DNA of 64,000 nt from Nitrospira sp. (GCA_005116745.1 SWDS01000010.1:56374-120373); one strand, 5' to 3'. Shown: positions 52,251 to 61,577, counted from the stretch's first letter. Translations and numbers: made by a program. The notes: generated by a model from the letters alone, not told the origin.

Positions 52251-54002
52251 TTAGTCGACGTCGATTTCCTGTTGCGTGATCCGCATGACTTCTTCCAGCG
52301 TGGTCTGGCCTTGGAGGACGCGTTCGGCACCCTCCTGTTTCAACGTCACCATGCCGTTCGTGATCGCGGCGTGTTTGATGGCTGTCGAGTCGGCTTTGCC
52401 GCCGATAAGCCGCCGGATGTCGTCGTTGAGCACCATGAGCTCGAAAATTCCAATGCGCCCGCGATAGCCAGTTTGGGAACAGGCGGCACACCCGGCTCCT
52501 CGATAGAGGGTCACGGTGGACCCAGGCGCGACGTCCAAGCGACTGAGTTCTTCCACGCTTGGCGCGTAGGGACGCTTGCAGTCCGGACAAATTCTTCTCA
52601 GCAGGCGTTGGGCCAGGACCGCCACGACCGACGAGGCGACCAGAAACGGTTCGATCCCCATATCGATCAGACGGGTGGCGGCGCTCGCCGCATCATTCGT
52701 ATGCAGAGTGGAAAATACCAGGTGTCCGGTGAGGGAGGCATGAATAGCGATCTCCGCCGTTTCGCGGTCTCGAATCTCGCCGATCATGATGACATCAGGG
52801 TCTTGCCGGAGAATTGAGCGCAGTCCGGCGGCAAACGACAAGTTGATCTTGGGGTTCACTTGCATCTGTCCGATGCCGAGCAGCTGGTATTCCACGGGAT
52901 CTTCAACCGTGATGATGTTCTTGTCTGGCGCATTGATGTGGCTCAAGGCGGCATACAGGGTTGTGGTTTTTCCGCTTCCCGTGGGGCCGGTCACGAGAAT
53001 AATTCCGTGCGCCAGTTGGATCAGCTGATGGATCACGGCCAGTCGCTCCTTCGAGAAGCCCATTTCCGAGAGGTTCAGCAGACGATTTTCCTTCTCCAGT
53101 AATCGCAAGACGACCCGCTCGCCGTGCGAGGTGGGTAAGACCGAGACTCGAAGATCGACGTCTTTCCCGGAGGTTCGGATGGCGAACCGGCCGTCTTGCG
53201 GCAAGCGCTTCTCGGCAATGTTGAGGCCGGCCATGATTTTGAGGCGCGCGATAATGCTGGCTTGCAAATGTTTGGGCGGTGTAAGGACCGGGTAGAGCAC
53301 GCCGTCGATGCGATATCGCACCACCAACCCTCGTTCGAATGATTCGAAATGGATGTCGCTCGCCCGTTGTCGAACCGCTTGAAACAGCACCGAGTTGACT
53401 AATCGAATGATCGGCGCTTCGTCGGTGGCATCCAGCAAGTCTTGCGGCTCATCAAGTTCATGCGCGAGTTGGTCGAGACTCTGGTTGGCTGCGATGTCTT
53501 CCATCACTTGTTCCGCGCCGGCCGGGTTGGCGATTTCGTCGTAGGCTCGGTTCAAGCAGGCCAGCAGCGCGACGCTGCTGGTCAAGATCGGTTTAATCGG
53601 TTTGCCCAACAGTAATCGAAGATCGTCCAGCGCGACGGTTTCCAGAGGATCGGTCGATGCGGTCAGAATGGCCCCTGCTTCATATCGAAGCGGCAAGACT
53701 CGATAGCGTCGACAAAACGCGATGGGGATCTTCTTAATCAGCTCGTGATCCACCTGGGTGGTGTCGAGCTGAGGCATCCAGGACATCTCAAATTGTTGGG
53801 CGAGCGCCTCGAGCACCTGCTCTTCCCTCAGGAGGCGCAGATGTAGCAGCACTTCTCCCAGTAGGCCGCCTTTTTCGTGCTGGTAGGCTAAGGCCTCCTC
53901 GAGCTTTGAGTCCAAGAGATTGAACTTTTCCCCGAGAATACGTCCCAAGAGAGGGCGATGAACGCGAGGAATGGACTGATCGTTGTCGAGCTGTTCGGAC
54001 AA
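52251..54002 (-). CDS. gspE: Type II secretion ATPase GspE
   Basis: A 583-residue secretion ATPase read from TTG at 54002 (aggg just upstream). N-terminal MshEN-like domain (~15-150; LLGEVLLHLRLLREEQVLEA), then the RecA-like ATPase with Walker A GPTGSGKTTTLY (~336), the Asp box ITVEDPVEYQL, Walker B ILRQDPDVIMIGEIRDRETA and His box LTGHLVFSTLHTNDAASA. A tetracysteine zinc site follows (CPDC, CAAC). It powers pseudopilus extension from the cytoplasmic face. Located between gspC and gspF. Confidence 0.94.
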   Translation of the reverse strand: MSEQLDNDQSIPRVHRPLLGRILGEKFNLLDSKLEEALAYQHEKGGLLGEVLLHLRLLREEQVLEALAQQFEMSWMPQLDTTQVDHELIKKIPIAFCRRYRVLPLRYEAGAILTASTDPLETVALDDLRLLLGKPIKPILTSSVALLACLNRAYDEIANPAGAEQVMEDIAANQSLDQLAHELDEPQDLLDATDEAPIIRLVNSVLFQAVRQRASDIHFESFERGLVVRYRIDGVLYPVLTPPKHLQASIIARLKIMAGLNIAEKRLPQDGRFAIRTSGKDVDLRVSVLPTSHGERVVLRLLEKENRLLNLSEMGFSKERLAVIHQLIQLAHGIILVTGPTGSGKTTTLYAALSHINAPDKNIITVEDPVEYQLLGIGQMQVNPKINLSFAAGLRSILRQDPDVIMIGEIRDRETAEIAIHASLTGHLVFSTLHTNDAASAATRLIDMGIEPFLVASSVVAVLAQRLLRRICPDCKRPYAPSVEELSRLDVAPGSTVTLYRGAGCAACSQTGYRGRIGIFELMVLNDDIRRLIGGKADSTAIKHAAITNGMVTLKQEGAERVLQGQTTLEEVMRITQQEIDVD

Positions 54003-54196
54003 TGTACCCTGACCTCTTCTGCCTGGAGACCCGCGCCGTTATTGGTCGTTTCTCCACTCTGTTACTATCTCGGTTGTAAAGATACTCTCCCTTTCGACGG
54101 CCTGGCAAGGACAGCGCGCATTCCTTGCGTACCATAGAAGGCGTTGAGGAGTGCCAGTTGACAGGAATACGAAGGGGTCGCGTACTGACTGCCGTG
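54003..54196. other. Gap between gspC and gspE, position where gspD is expected
   Basis: A 194-nt stretch without a credible gene. In most T2SS operons the secretin gene gspD lies here. No secretin motif can be read in any frame, so the gene is absent rather than decayed within this gap. Confidence 0.5.
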
Positions 54197-55144
54197 TCAG
54201 CGAAGCTCGTACGTAATCGTCGAGCGCTGATTATTCCGGAGCATGTCGAGCTTGACGATCTGCTCATTCTTCAGTTGTTGCAGTAAATTCAACATGGTAC
54301 TGGGATCGCGAATATCGACTCCGTTGACGCGCTGTAGGACATCTCCCGTCTGGACCCCGATTTTTTCATAGAAACTGGTCGGCGCGATATAATCTAGGCG
54401 AAACCCGTTGACGCTTCCGTTCACCATATGTGGTGCGGCTCTGGCTTGGGATAACAGTTTTGGCAGATCGCTCATGGCCTGCTCCACTTCACGGCGATCG
54501 ACGACTTTGCGGAGCGGAACGCCGGCGGTCGGTTGCTGAACGGCAGACGGCGCGGTACCAGTAGAACCGCCTGGAACCGGTGGGCGCTCCGACATCGCCA
54601 GCTCTAATAATTCCTCTAGGTCGCCCTGGCGGACCAGGATTCCATTCCGCCGAATCTCACTCACTTCTCCAAGATCAAGAATCTGATCATGGACACGATA
54701 CAGGGCCTGTTGTTTGGAGGCCAGCTCCTCGACGATCGCAAACACGCCGCGCTGATCGCCAAACACGATACCGAGCAAGCGCATCCTGGCCGCCAAGCCG
54801 AGCGACGCTCGAACTGGGGTTCCGGAGGGTCCTCGACCGGTTGCATTCGTGACTCCACTCTGCGGCGCGGCGGGGAGGGCGAACAGGCCGCTGGAGCGCA
54901 CATCCTCCACTGCCTGGGTCGGTGAATAGGAGGCAAGCACTGAGGAACCTGTCTGGCGATCGTCGACGGATCCAACTGAATGTGTCGGGATCACGTATAA
55001 CGCATCGGCAACAAAGGCATTCATCGAGTGGGCAATCAGGAGACCACTTCCGACCAGACAGATGAAGAGGCCGATGCGACGCATATGTTGATGAGGGATT
55101 GGTGGCACGATAGTTTCTCTCGTTCTACCTGCCTCATGGTACAT
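54197..55144 (-). CDS. gspC: Type II secretion protein GspC
   Basis: A 315-residue GspC. Start taken at the ATG at 55144; the ATG at 55084 (MRRIGLFICLVGS) is also possible. The frame is open for another 127 codons upstream but these oppose gmd and are not convincing. One membrane helix (~20-42), a periplasmic HR domain (~110-185; LGLAARMRLLGIVFGDQRGV) and a C-terminal PDZ-like domain (~215-315; YEKIGVQTGDVLQRVNGVDI). GspC contacts the secretin GspD and selects substrates. First gene of the operon and divergent from gmd with a 111-nt gap. Confidence 0.85.
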   Translation of the reverse strand: MYHEAGRTRETIVPPIPHQHMRRIGLFICLVGSGLLIAHSMNAFVADALYVIPTHSVGSVDDRQTGSSVLASYSPTQAVEDVRSSGLFALPAAPQSGVTNATGRGPSGTPVRASLGLAARMRLLGIVFGDQRGVFAIVEELASKQQALYRVHDQILDLGEVSEIRRNGILVRQGDLEELLELAMSERPPVPGGSTGTAPSAVQQPTAGVPLRKVVDRREVEQAMSDLPKLLSQARAAPHMVNGSVNGFRLDYIAPTSFYEKIGVQTGDVLQRVNGVDIRDPSTMLNLLQQLKNEQIVKLDMLRNNQRSTITYELR

Positions 55145-55255
55145 GGCCCATATTGGTGGCCGCAAGAATCTTTTAGCAACCTCCTTTAATTCATGGGTAG
55201 ACAAGTAGACTGAAGCACGCAATAATCTCTTCCTTGCCCAAGGGAGGGTCTCCGC

Positions 55256-56263
55256 GTGAAGAAAGCCTTGATTACCGGGATTACGGGCCAAGATGGGTCG
55301 TATCTTGCTGAGTTCTTGCTTGAGAAGGGCTACGACGTCTACGGCATCATCCGCCGGTCCAGCTCCTTCAACACGGGTCGCATTGATCCCATCTATGAAG
55401 ATCCGCATGTCCCGCATCGGCGCCTGCACTTGGTCTATGGCGACCTGAACGACGCGAGTTCCCTCAATCGGATCCTGCGAACCGTCCAGCCGGATGAAAT
55501 CTACAATCTCGGGGCCCAGAGCCATGTGCGGGTCAGCTTCGATATTCCTGAATATACGGGAGAAATCACCGGATTGGGCACCATCCGCCTGCTGGAGGCG
55601 ATTCGCGAGTCAGGATTGAAACCCAAGTTTTATCAAGCCTCGTCCAGTGAAATGTTCGGCAAAGTCCTGGAGGTGCCCCAGAAGGAAACGACGCCGTTCT
55701 ACCCCAGGAGTCCCTACGGGGCCGCCAAGGTGTATGCGTACTGGATTACGGTGAACTATCGGGAGGCGTACAATCTCTTTGCCTGCAATGGCATCCTGTT
55801 CAATCATGAATCGCCGCGGCGGGGAGAAACCTTCGTGACGCGGAAAATTACGAAAGCGGCGGCACGGATCAAGCTCGGGACCCAACAAGATTTGTTTTTG
55901 GGCAACCTCGATGCGAAACGCGACTGGGGATATGCCGGCGACTATGTCGAAGCCATGTGGATGATGTTGCAGGCGCCGACGGCGGAGGATTATGTCATTG
56001 CCACGGGGGAGACCCATACAGTCAAGGAAATGTTGGAGCTGGCATTCGATCGTCTGCAACTGGACTGGACTAAACATGTGAAGATCGATGCCGCGTACTA
56101 CCGACCAACCGAGGTTGACCTACTCATCGGCGATGCCAGTAAGGCCAAGCAACAGTTGGGGTGGCAGCCGAAAGTTCGGTTCGAAGAACTGATTACCATG
56201 ATGGTGGACGCGGATTTGGCGTCGGAAAAAGAGAAATTGGATGGAACCAGGAAACGAAACTAG
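55256..56263 (+). CDS. gmd: GDP-mannose 4,6-dehydratase
   Basis: A 335-residue short-chain dehydrogenase fold enzyme converting GDP-D-mannose to GDP-4-keto-6-deoxy-mannose. NAD(P) motif [19 protein letters not shown], active-site YGAAKVYAY (YxxxK), and the Gmd-specific [16 protein letters not shown] and [19 protein letters not shown] start at 55256 with agggaggg upstream. Directly upstream of fcl, the next step to GDP-L-fucose. Confidence 0.95.
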   Translation: MKKALITGITGQDGSYLAEFLLEKGYDVYGIIRRSSSFNTGRIDPIYEDPHVPHRRLHLVYGDLNDASSLNRILRTVQPDEIYNLGAQSHVRVSFDIPEYTGEITGLGTIRLLEAIRESGLKPKFYQASSSEMFGKVLEVPQKETTPFYPRSPYGAAKVYAYWITVNYREAYNLFACNGILFNHESPRRGETFVTRKITKAAARIKLGTQQDLFLGNLDAKRDWGYAGDYVEAMWMMLQAPTAEDYVIATGETHTVKEMLELAFDRLQLDWTKHVKIDAAYYRPTEVDLLIGDASKAKQQLGWQPKVRFEELITMMVDADLASEKEKLDGTRKRN

Positions 56264-56277
56264 AGGGTGAAACGGGT

Positions 56278-57240
56278 ATGACTGCATTCTGGAAAGATAA
56301 ACGTGTTGTCGTGACCGGCGGTGCTGGGTTTCTCGGTTCGTTCGTCGTTGAGCAGTTGCGCGCGAAAGGCTGTCAGCAGATCGTCATTCCACGAAGCCAG
56401 GATTACGATCTGGTGCAGATGGACGCGGTGAAGCAATTGTATAGCGACGCGAAGCCTGATCTGATCATCCATTTAGCAGCCCGTGTCGGTGGGATTGGGG
56501 CCAATCAAGCCAATCCAGGACGGTTCTTCTACGATAACTTGATGATGGGCACCCAGCTGATCGAGGTCGGCCGCCAACGGGGACTGAAGAAGTTTGTGGC
56601 TACCGGGACCATTTGTGCCTACCCCAAGTTCGCTCCAATCCCATTTAAAGAGGACGATATCTGGAACGGGTACCCAGAGGAAACGAATGCCCCGTACGGA
56701 TTGGCAAAGAAAATGATGTTGGTGCAGTCCCAGGCCTATCGGCAACAATATGGGTTCAACTCCATCGTGCTTTTTCCTGTGAATCTGTACGGGCTGCGCG
56801 ATAACTTCGATTTAGAAACCTCTCACGTCATTCCAGCCCTTATCCGGAAATGCGTGGCGGCCAAGGACGCAGGACAGACTTCGATGACGCTCTGGGGAGA
56901 TGGGTCGTCGAGCCGGGAGTTTTTGTATGTCGAGGATGCGGCCGAGGGTATTCTACTTGCGGCCGAACAATATGATGGAAATCTACCGATCAACTTAGGA
57001 ACCGGTGAAGAAATTACGATTCGAGACCTAGCCGGATTGATTGCAAACGAAGTGGGATTCACCGGAACAATTCAATGGGATACCACGAAACCGAACGGCC
57101 AACCGCGACGCTGTCTGGATGTCAGTCGAGCCAAGCAGCTCTTTGGATTTCAAGCTCAACATGGCCTACGCGAAGGGCTAAAAAAAACGGTCCGATGGTT
57201 TCAGACCAACCGTCACGCGATCCGGGAAGTGCATTTTTAG
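56278..57240 (+). CDS. fcl: GDP-L-fucose synthase
   Basis: A 320-residue epimerase/reductase that turns the Gmd product into GDP-L-fucose. Start ATG at 56278, 14 nt after gmd. NADPH motif [26 protein letters not shown], the Ser in GTICAYPK and active-site YGLAKKM (YxxxK), and [20 protein letters not shown] typical of the family. GDP-fucose could feed an exopolysaccharide, LPS or glycoprotein. Confidence 0.95.
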   Translation: MTAFWKDKRVVVTGGAGFLGSFVVEQLRAKGCQQIVIPRSQDYDLVQMDAVKQLYSDAKPDLIIHLAARVGGIGANQANPGRFFYDNLMMGTQLIEVGRQRGLKKFVATGTICAYPKFAPIPFKEDDIWNGYPEETNAPYGLAKKMMLVQSQAYRQQYGFNSIVLFPVNLYGLRDNFDLETSHVIPALIRKCVAAKDAGQTSMTLWGDGSSSREFLYVEDAAEGILLAAEQYDGNLPINLGTGEEITIRDLAGLIANEVGFTGTIQWDTTKPNGQPRRCLDVSRAKQLFGFQAQHGLREGLKKTVRWFQTNRHAIREVHF

Positions 57241-57484
57241 ATCGTTCTGGTTGTTCTGCCGGTTCCATTGGGACACAATTAATTCGCCTTCCGCCACTCC
57301 CACTAGACAACTCATGACGCTCCTCTCATAATCCCTCCATTAATCACAGCATCCTGATAGATCCTTAGCAGCGACATCTGTTAGCGAAAGCGGTATTCAG
57401 TTGCCACGTGTACGTTGACCCAATACCATCACAGAGGCTTTCCAAGGTAGATCTAGAGGAATCACGTCTGAGTTGAGGTGAACA
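57241..57484. other. Non-coding gap between fcl and wecB
   Basis: No gene or clear structure seen in these 244 nt. It is more AT-rich than its flanks and may hold a promoter for wecB. Confidence 0.4.
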
Positions 57485-58585
57485 GTGAAGCGTATTGATA
57501 TCATTGCCGGAGCCAGGCCCAACTTCATGAAGATCGCCCCGATTATTGATGCCCTGAAGGCAGCGGAGAAGCGGGGAGGGCCGCTGCGCTATCGCCTCAT
57601 CCATACGGGGCAACACTACGACCGGGCCATGTCCGGGAGCTTCTTTGAGGAACTCGGCATTCCCGATCCGGACATCAACCTAGAAGTGGGGTCGGGTACT
57701 CAGGCTGAGCAAACCGCCGGCATCATGGTCGCCTATGAAAAGGTCTTACTAAAGGACAAGAGCGATGTGTGCCTGGTGGTCGGCGACGTCACCTCGACCA
57801 TGGCCTGCTCGATCGCGGCCCGTAAACTTGGAGTGCCTGTGGCCCACGTTGAAGGCGGCATCCGCTCCGGCGATTGGACCATGCCGGAGGAAATCAACCG
57901 CGTCGTCACCGATTCCATCACCAACTGGTTCTTCACCACCAGCGACACGGCCAACGAGAATCTCCGCCGCGCAGGAATCACCGACGATCGCATCTTCTTC
58001 GTCGGCAATACCATGATCGATACCCTCTTGAAGCAGATGCCCCGGCTGCGGCCGCCGGTTTGTTGGGACTCGCTCAAACTGGAGCAGGGTAAGTATTTTG
58101 TCATCACCCTGCATCGTCCGGCGAATGTGGATGGGGAGCAACAACTCCTTCGACTCCTGCACGCCATTGCGGATGGAACAAGAGGTCTACCGGTCATCTT
58201 TCCGGTCCACCCCAGGACGGCTAAGAATTTGAGAGATGCGGGGAACACGCTCCCATCAATGCACTACGTTGACCCCTTGAGCTATCTTGAATTCAATTAT
58301 CTCGTCAAACATGCCAAAGGCGTGATCACCGATTCGGGGGGGATTACCGAGGAAACGACGGTGCTTGGTGTGCCCTGTCTCACGTTGCGTGATAACACCG
58401 AACGCCCTGAGACTATCACTATCGGCACCAACGAACTGATTGGGACTGATCCAAACAAGCTTCCACCAGCACTCACGCGACTGATGGCCGGGCAGTGGAA
58501 GAAAGGCGCGATCCCACCGAAGTGGGATGGCAAGGCCGCGGAACGGATTGTGGAGCAGTTGGAGAAACTGCTGTTCGCAGCGTGA
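57485..58585 (+). CDS. wecB: UDP-N-acetylglucosamine 2-epimerase (non-hydrolysing)
   Basis: A 366-residue enzyme interconverting UDP-GlcNAc and UDP-ManNAc. GTG start at 57485 with gaggtga upstream. Family motifs: GARPNFMKIAPI, HTGQHYDRAMSG, VGDVTSTMA, HVEGGIRSGDW, MPEEINRVVTD, LHRPANVD, FPVHPRT and SGGITEETTVLGVPCLTLR. The final ~80 codons are the segment that recurs, in decaying form, four or more times downstream (see repeat entries). UDP-ManNAc would serve surface polysaccharide synthesis together with GDP-fucose. Confidence 0.95.
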   Translation: MKRIDIIAGARPNFMKIAPIIDALKAAEKRGGPLRYRLIHTGQHYDRAMSGSFFEELGIPDPDINLEVGSGTQAEQTAGIMVAYEKVLLKDKSDVCLVVGDVTSTMACSIAARKLGVPVAHVEGGIRSGDWTMPEEINRVVTDSITNWFFTTSDTANENLRRAGITDDRIFFVGNTMIDTLLKQMPRLRPPVCWDSLKLEQGKYFVITLHRPANVDGEQQLLRLLHAIADGTRGLPVIFPVHPRTAKNLRDAGNTLPSMHYVDPLSYLEFNYLVKHAKGVITDSGGITEETTVLGVPCLTLRDNTERPETITIGTNELIGTDPNKLPPALTRLMAGQWKKGAIPPKWDGKAAERIVEQLEKLLFAA

Positions 58586-58596
58586 GTTCGTTTTGA

Positions 58597-58625
58597 TACT
58601 GCAGACCGAGGGAGGTCTTGCAGTA
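58597..58625 (+). terminator. Hairpin after wecB
   Basis: TACTGCAGACC (58597-58607) pairs with GGTCTTGCAGTA (58614-58625) with one bulged T and a 6-nt loop. It starts 11 nt after the wecB stop. No T-run follows, so termination strength is doubtful. Confidence 0.5.
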
Positions 58626-58800
58626 CTCAAGGCCTTGCAGCAAAATGAATATGTCACGTTCGTCCACGTGAGGTACACATTACTCAGTGGTCAGTAAATT
58701 AGACAACACAAACAACCCTGCAACCCGCATGGATGCTGGGTGTACTGTTGTTCAAATTGCTGACTTCTAAGTAACGCTGATACGTACGACATAAATCATC

Positions 58801-59001
58801 ATGCCCAAAGACATCCAGAAGCGAATCAACTTGGAACCAGGAGATCGTCCCGATCTTCTCATCTATGAGGGTGGTCGATTCCTTGTACCGCCGGCGACTG
58901 TCGATGTATCGGAACTTGTCGGGATGCTCGAACGGCTTGCAAGGGCTGTCACGGTCACAGAGATGAATCAAGCCATTCACAAGCGAGGGGGGTACTTGTG
59001 A
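58801..59001 (+). CDS. AbrB/VapB-like antitoxin fragment or short variant
   Basis: A 66-residue protein resembling the C-terminal two thirds of AbrB-type antitoxins: KRINLEPGDRPDLLIYEGGR followed by VTVTEMNQAIHKRG, the toxin-binding end. The usual N-terminal strand (VxxKGQVTIP) is missing, so this is either a shortened protein or a decayed antitoxin. No PIN toxin follows, so it would be an orphan. First gene of the cassette after wecB. Confidence 0.5.
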   Translation: MPKDIQKRINLEPGDRPDLLIYEGGRFLVPPATVDVSELVGMLERLARAVTVTEMNQAIHKRGGYL

Positions 59002-59044
59002 TGGGGATCAGCATAAATGTGCTTGGGGTATCCACGGAAGCCCG

Positions 59045-59290
59045 ATGCCCACGGTAAAGAATATAGACGGCCCCTACCGTGTATTTTTCTATAGTTTTGA
59101 CTGCCATGAACCAAAGCATGTCCATGTTCAAAGAGAAAAGGCGACGTGCAAGTTTTGGCTGGAACCGATTGCCTTAAGTATGAACAGAGGGTTTTCGCCA
59201 AAAGAACTGAATACCATTCGACGACTTGTTGAAACGAATATGCTGCGAATCATGGAGGCATGGCATGAACACTGCGGCGAAGATCGTTGA
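59045..59290 (+). CDS. DUF4160-family protein
   Basis: An 81-residue protein with the DUF4160 pattern: FYSFDCHEPKHVHVQREKAT then KFWLEPIALS, ending EAWHEHCGED. DUF4160 genes are nearly always coupled to DUF2442 genes, as here (the next start lies inside this gene), and the pair is considered a putative toxin-antitoxin module, but biochemical function is unproven. Intact. Confidence 0.8.
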   Translation: MPTVKNIDGPYRVFFYSFDCHEPKHVHVQREKATCKFWLEPIALSMNRGFSPKELNTIRRLVETNMLRIMEAWHEHCGEDR

Positions 59291-59546
59291 CCCTCGCGTC
59301 ATGACCGTTGAAGTCACCGACGATGAGATCGTTGCGCATTTGGTGGATGGACGGACGATCAGCGTACCGTTGGTCTGGTCATGGCGCTTATCGGAAGCAA
59401 CCCAGGAGCAGCGACAACATTGGGAAATTCTTGGCGACGGTCAAGGGGTTCATTGGCCTGATATCGACGAAGATATCAGCGTTGAGGGCATGCTGCACGG
59501 AGCTCCGGCTCATCGTCCCAGAACATCCACAGGACACGCGGCCTAA
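59265..59546 (+). CDS. DUF2442-family protein, C-terminus probably frameshifted
   Basis: A 93-residue protein beginning at the ATG inside the DUF4160 gene (overlap 26 nt). VTDDEIVAHLVDGRTISVPL and GVHWPDIDEDISVEGML are diagnostic of DUF2442. The normal family end (…SGESQxSLxRW) is not in frame; a similar SSGSSSQN run appears in another frame right after codon ~75, so the last ~15 residues are probably a frameshifted tail. Putative partner of DUF4160. Confidence 0.75.
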   Translation: MNTAAKIVDPRVMTVEVTDDEIVAHLVDGRTISVPLVWSWRLSEATQEQRQHWEILGDGQGVHWPDIDEDISVEGMLHGAPAHRPRTSTGHAA

Positions 59547-59610
59547 CCTGACTGAGCTCCTCACGCACAAAACCCGAGAGGCTATCTGTAAGGAGACGGC
59601 AGAGAAACAA

Positions 59611-59847
59611 TACTTCTGGGGAAGAAACGGCGATACTTGGAATGTCGCGATTCTTCGCCACAACACCGAACGCCCCGAGACCATCACCATCGGCACCAAC
59701 GAACTGATCGGGACTGATCCGAGCAAGCTTCCTCCAGCACTCGGGCGATTGATGGCAGGACAATGGAAGAAAGGGGCGATCCCACCGCTGTGGGATCGCA
59801 AAGCGGCGGAACGGATTGTCCAGTGTCTCGAAAATGTGCTGGTATAA
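59611..59847 (+). repeat. wecB 3'-end copy 1
   Basis: A second copy of the last ~80 codons of wecB. From 59659 the translation matches wecB residue for residue (NTERPETITIGTNELIGTD onward) with 52 of 62 residues identical and no stop until TAA at 59845-59847. Upstream, 59621-59655 aligns more loosely with wecB from 58349. The rest of the gene is absent, so it cannot make an epimerase. Confidence 0.9.
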
Positions 59848-59931
59848 CGGAGCAGGTAAGTGCGATTGAGCGGACCAAACAATGACTCCCGTTTCATCTT
59901 TCATGTGTGCAGTTCAAAGGAGGACACCATT

Positions 59932-60144
59932 GTGAGAACAGCCGATGCCACAGCAGAAGTGTTCATGACCGCATTTGAGTCTTTACCGAAGTCCGAGCGT
60001 GAAGCGATCATGCAGCGGCTCTTTGCCAACCCGGCATTGAAGGAAGATCTGATCGATGTGGCCACATGGTATGACCGTCGCGCGGAACGGGCCATTCCGT
60101 ACCAGCGTGTTCGCCAACGGCTCAAGAAAGTCGGCCGTCTGTGA
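59932..60144 (+). CDS. Antitoxin-like protein of a RelB/RelE-type pair
   Basis: A 70-residue protein from GTG at 59932 (aaggagg 8 nt upstream). It is helical (FESLPKSEREAIMQRLF, LKEDLIDVATWYDRRAERAI) like the small addiction-module antitoxins that precede RelE/ParE toxins. The stop overlaps the toxin start (GTGA). The family is inferred from size, pattern and partner; I could not place it in a named family. Confidence 0.65.
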   Translation: MRTADATAEVFMTAFESLPKSEREAIMQRLFANPALKEDLIDVATWYDRRAERAIPYQRVRQRLKKVGRL

Positions 60145-60398
60145 GGTATCGGCTTGCCATCAAGCCTTAGGCCAGCCGGGAACTTGAGCGGCTGAATGAT
60201 CAAGTACTTCGTCGGGCAGATGAGGCCATCCTAAAGTTAGCCGAAAACCCACGGCCACATGGCGCAAGGAAACTCAGTGGTGTGCCGTTGTACCGCATAC
60301 GAGTAGGGTCCTTTCGAATTGTGTATGAGGTGAATGACGCCCAGCATCTGGTGACCGTTGTGACTATCGGTCACCGTCGGGAAGTCTACAGAAAATGA
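60141..60398 (+). pseudogene. RelE/ParE toxin with internal stop
   Basis: Reading from the GTG that overlaps the antitoxin stop gives a complete 85-codon RelE/ParE-family toxin (RYRLAIKP, ELERLNDQVLRRADEAILKL, PHGARKLSG, LYRIRVGSFRIVYEV, VVTIGHRREVYRK). The tenth codon is TAG (60168-60170). The toxin is therefore inactivated while its antitoxin frame is intact. Everything after the stop still reads like a functional toxin, so the mutation is recent, a sequencing error, or translation restarts downstream. Confidence 0.8.
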
Positions 60399-60450
60399 TT
60401 GAGGGCTTGGGACAGAATATGCGTCAGAGCAAAGGGCTGGAACGAATACC

Positions 60451-60560
60451 CTCCGCGACAGCACCGAACGCCCGGAGACCATCACATTGGCACCAACGAA
60501 TTCATCGCACTGACCCAAGCAAATTACCGTCGGCGCTGGCGCGATTGATGGCGGGGCAGG
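60451..60560 (+). repeat. wecB 3'-end copy 2 (degenerate)
   Basis: Matches wecB codons around LRDNTERPETIT (here LRDSTERPETIT), then ggcaccaacgaa, with a small deletion and frameshifts, ending at ggcggggcag (60551-60560). Roughly 110 nt remain. Confidence 0.8.
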
Positions 60561-60665
60561 TGAGTTCGATGGAGCAGAACAAACAATGACTTTCGATCTT
60601 TTAATCAACCGTAATCCTCGACTTTTGCGTGATCGTCATGCTAAATGCGAAGGTACGAGGCATAT

Positions 60666-61001
60666 GGAATGCAGCTTCCCAATCGAGAACACGCGTATGT
60701 ATCCCCCAAGAAACTGCGCGAATACCTCCTGTCGGATAGCCATCCGGTAGGAAGGTTCAAGGCGAAAGTTTTCACGTCCCTCGGGTTTACGGAACAGCAT
60801 CTCAACGATCTCCAAGAAGGCTTACTCGCCATTGCCTACATGAACGAGGTGCGAGAGGAACGCCAAGGGAGCTATGGGAGGAAGTATGTCTTGGATGGAG
60901 CCTTGCCCACTCCTCGTGGTACTCTTTTACACATCCGCACGGTCTGGATGATTGACGCGGGAGAAGACGCTCCGCGGTTTGTCACGGCGTACCCGTTGTA
61001 A
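60666..61001 (+). CDS. DUF6883-like protein
   Basis: A 111-residue protein from the ATG at 60666 (MQLPNREHAYVSPKKLREYL); an earlier ATG at 60645 is possible. HPVGRFKAKVFTSLGF and RTVWMIDAGEDAPRFVTAYP are characteristic of DUF6883 proteins, which commonly pair with DUF4926, as here. Such pairs occur in toxin-antitoxin or polymorphic-toxin settings, but the activity is unknown. Intact. Confidence 0.75.
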   Translation, partial: GMQLPNREHAYVSPKKLREYLLSDSHPVGRFKAKVFTSLGFTEQHLNDLQEGLLAIAYMNEVREERQGSYGRKYVLDGALPTPRGTLLHIRTVWMIDAGEDAPRFVTAYPL

Positions 61002-61020
61002 ATTTCAAGGAGAGGTGGTT

Positions 61021-61260
61021 ATGCGATTCAAGGAGCTCGATACGGTCGTGTTAACGCACGACGTGCCGGAAAACAGTCTGAAGGAGGGAGACCTTGGCGC
61101 CATCGTCCACCTCCACGCCGACAGGGAGACCGTCGAAGTCGAATTCGTGACGGCCGAGGGGAGAACGATCGCGGTGTTAACCCTCAGACATGAAGACATC
61201 CGTTCGATCGGCGACAGAGAAATTCTCCACGTGAGAGACTACTCGGTGGCACTCGGCTAA
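61021..61260 (+). CDS. DUF4926-like protein
   Basis: A 79-residue protein from ATG at 61021 (aaggagagg upstream), 19 nt after the DUF6883 gene. FKELDTVVLTHDVPENSLKE, GDLGAIVHLH and EILHVRDYS match DUF4926, a small SH3-like beta protein. Probably the partner (immunity or antitoxin-like) of the DUF6883 protein; this is inference from recurrent gene pairing. Confidence 0.78.
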   Translation: MRFKELDTVVLTHDVPENSLKEGDLGAIVHLHADRETVEVEFVTAEGRTIAVLTLRHEDIRSIGDREILHVRDYSVALG

Positions 61261-61327
61261 GCGAAACTCTGACAAGGGTGGCTGGTCATTACCGTCGTGG
61301 TCAAATTCTTCTGAACGGGGAGGACAT

Positions 61328-61558
61328 ATGAAACTCAGCGATGTTCCGAAATACCACGTCGCGTATCTGCGCCTGCACGAAAAGACGTTCCAGGTCACGA
61401 CCATGAAAGTCAGCGACGAGATGAACATCGACCTCGCGCCGGATGGGACCGTCTACGGTATTGAATTGTTGAACGCCAAGGAGCAATTGGCCGACGACCA
61501 TGGCGCCCTGATCGTAGAATCGGAAGGACAACGCCGTGAAATTCCGCTGACGGCATAA
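61328..61558 (+). CDS. DUF2283-like protein
   Basis: A 76-residue protein from ATG at 61328 with ggggagga upstream. The pattern (KYHVAYLRLHEKTFQVTTMK, then INIDLAPDGTVYGIELLNAK read as MNIDLAPDG…GIELLNA) fits DUF2283, small proteins often coupled to DUF4258 genes. No such partner is seen, so it is an orphan. Confidence 0.7.
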   Translation: MKLSDVPKYHVAYLRLHEKTFQVTTMKVSDEMNIDLAPDGTVYGIELLNAKEQLADDHGALIVESEGQRREIPLTA

Positions 61559-61577
61559 ACAAGGAACCCGACCGTAT

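Noticed and set aside
59308..59847. A 179-codon open frame spanning the DUF2442 region and the first wecB-tail copy
   Set aside because: Its first half is an out-of-frame reading of DUF2442 and its second half is the wecB repeat; there is no ribosome site or homologous full-length protein.
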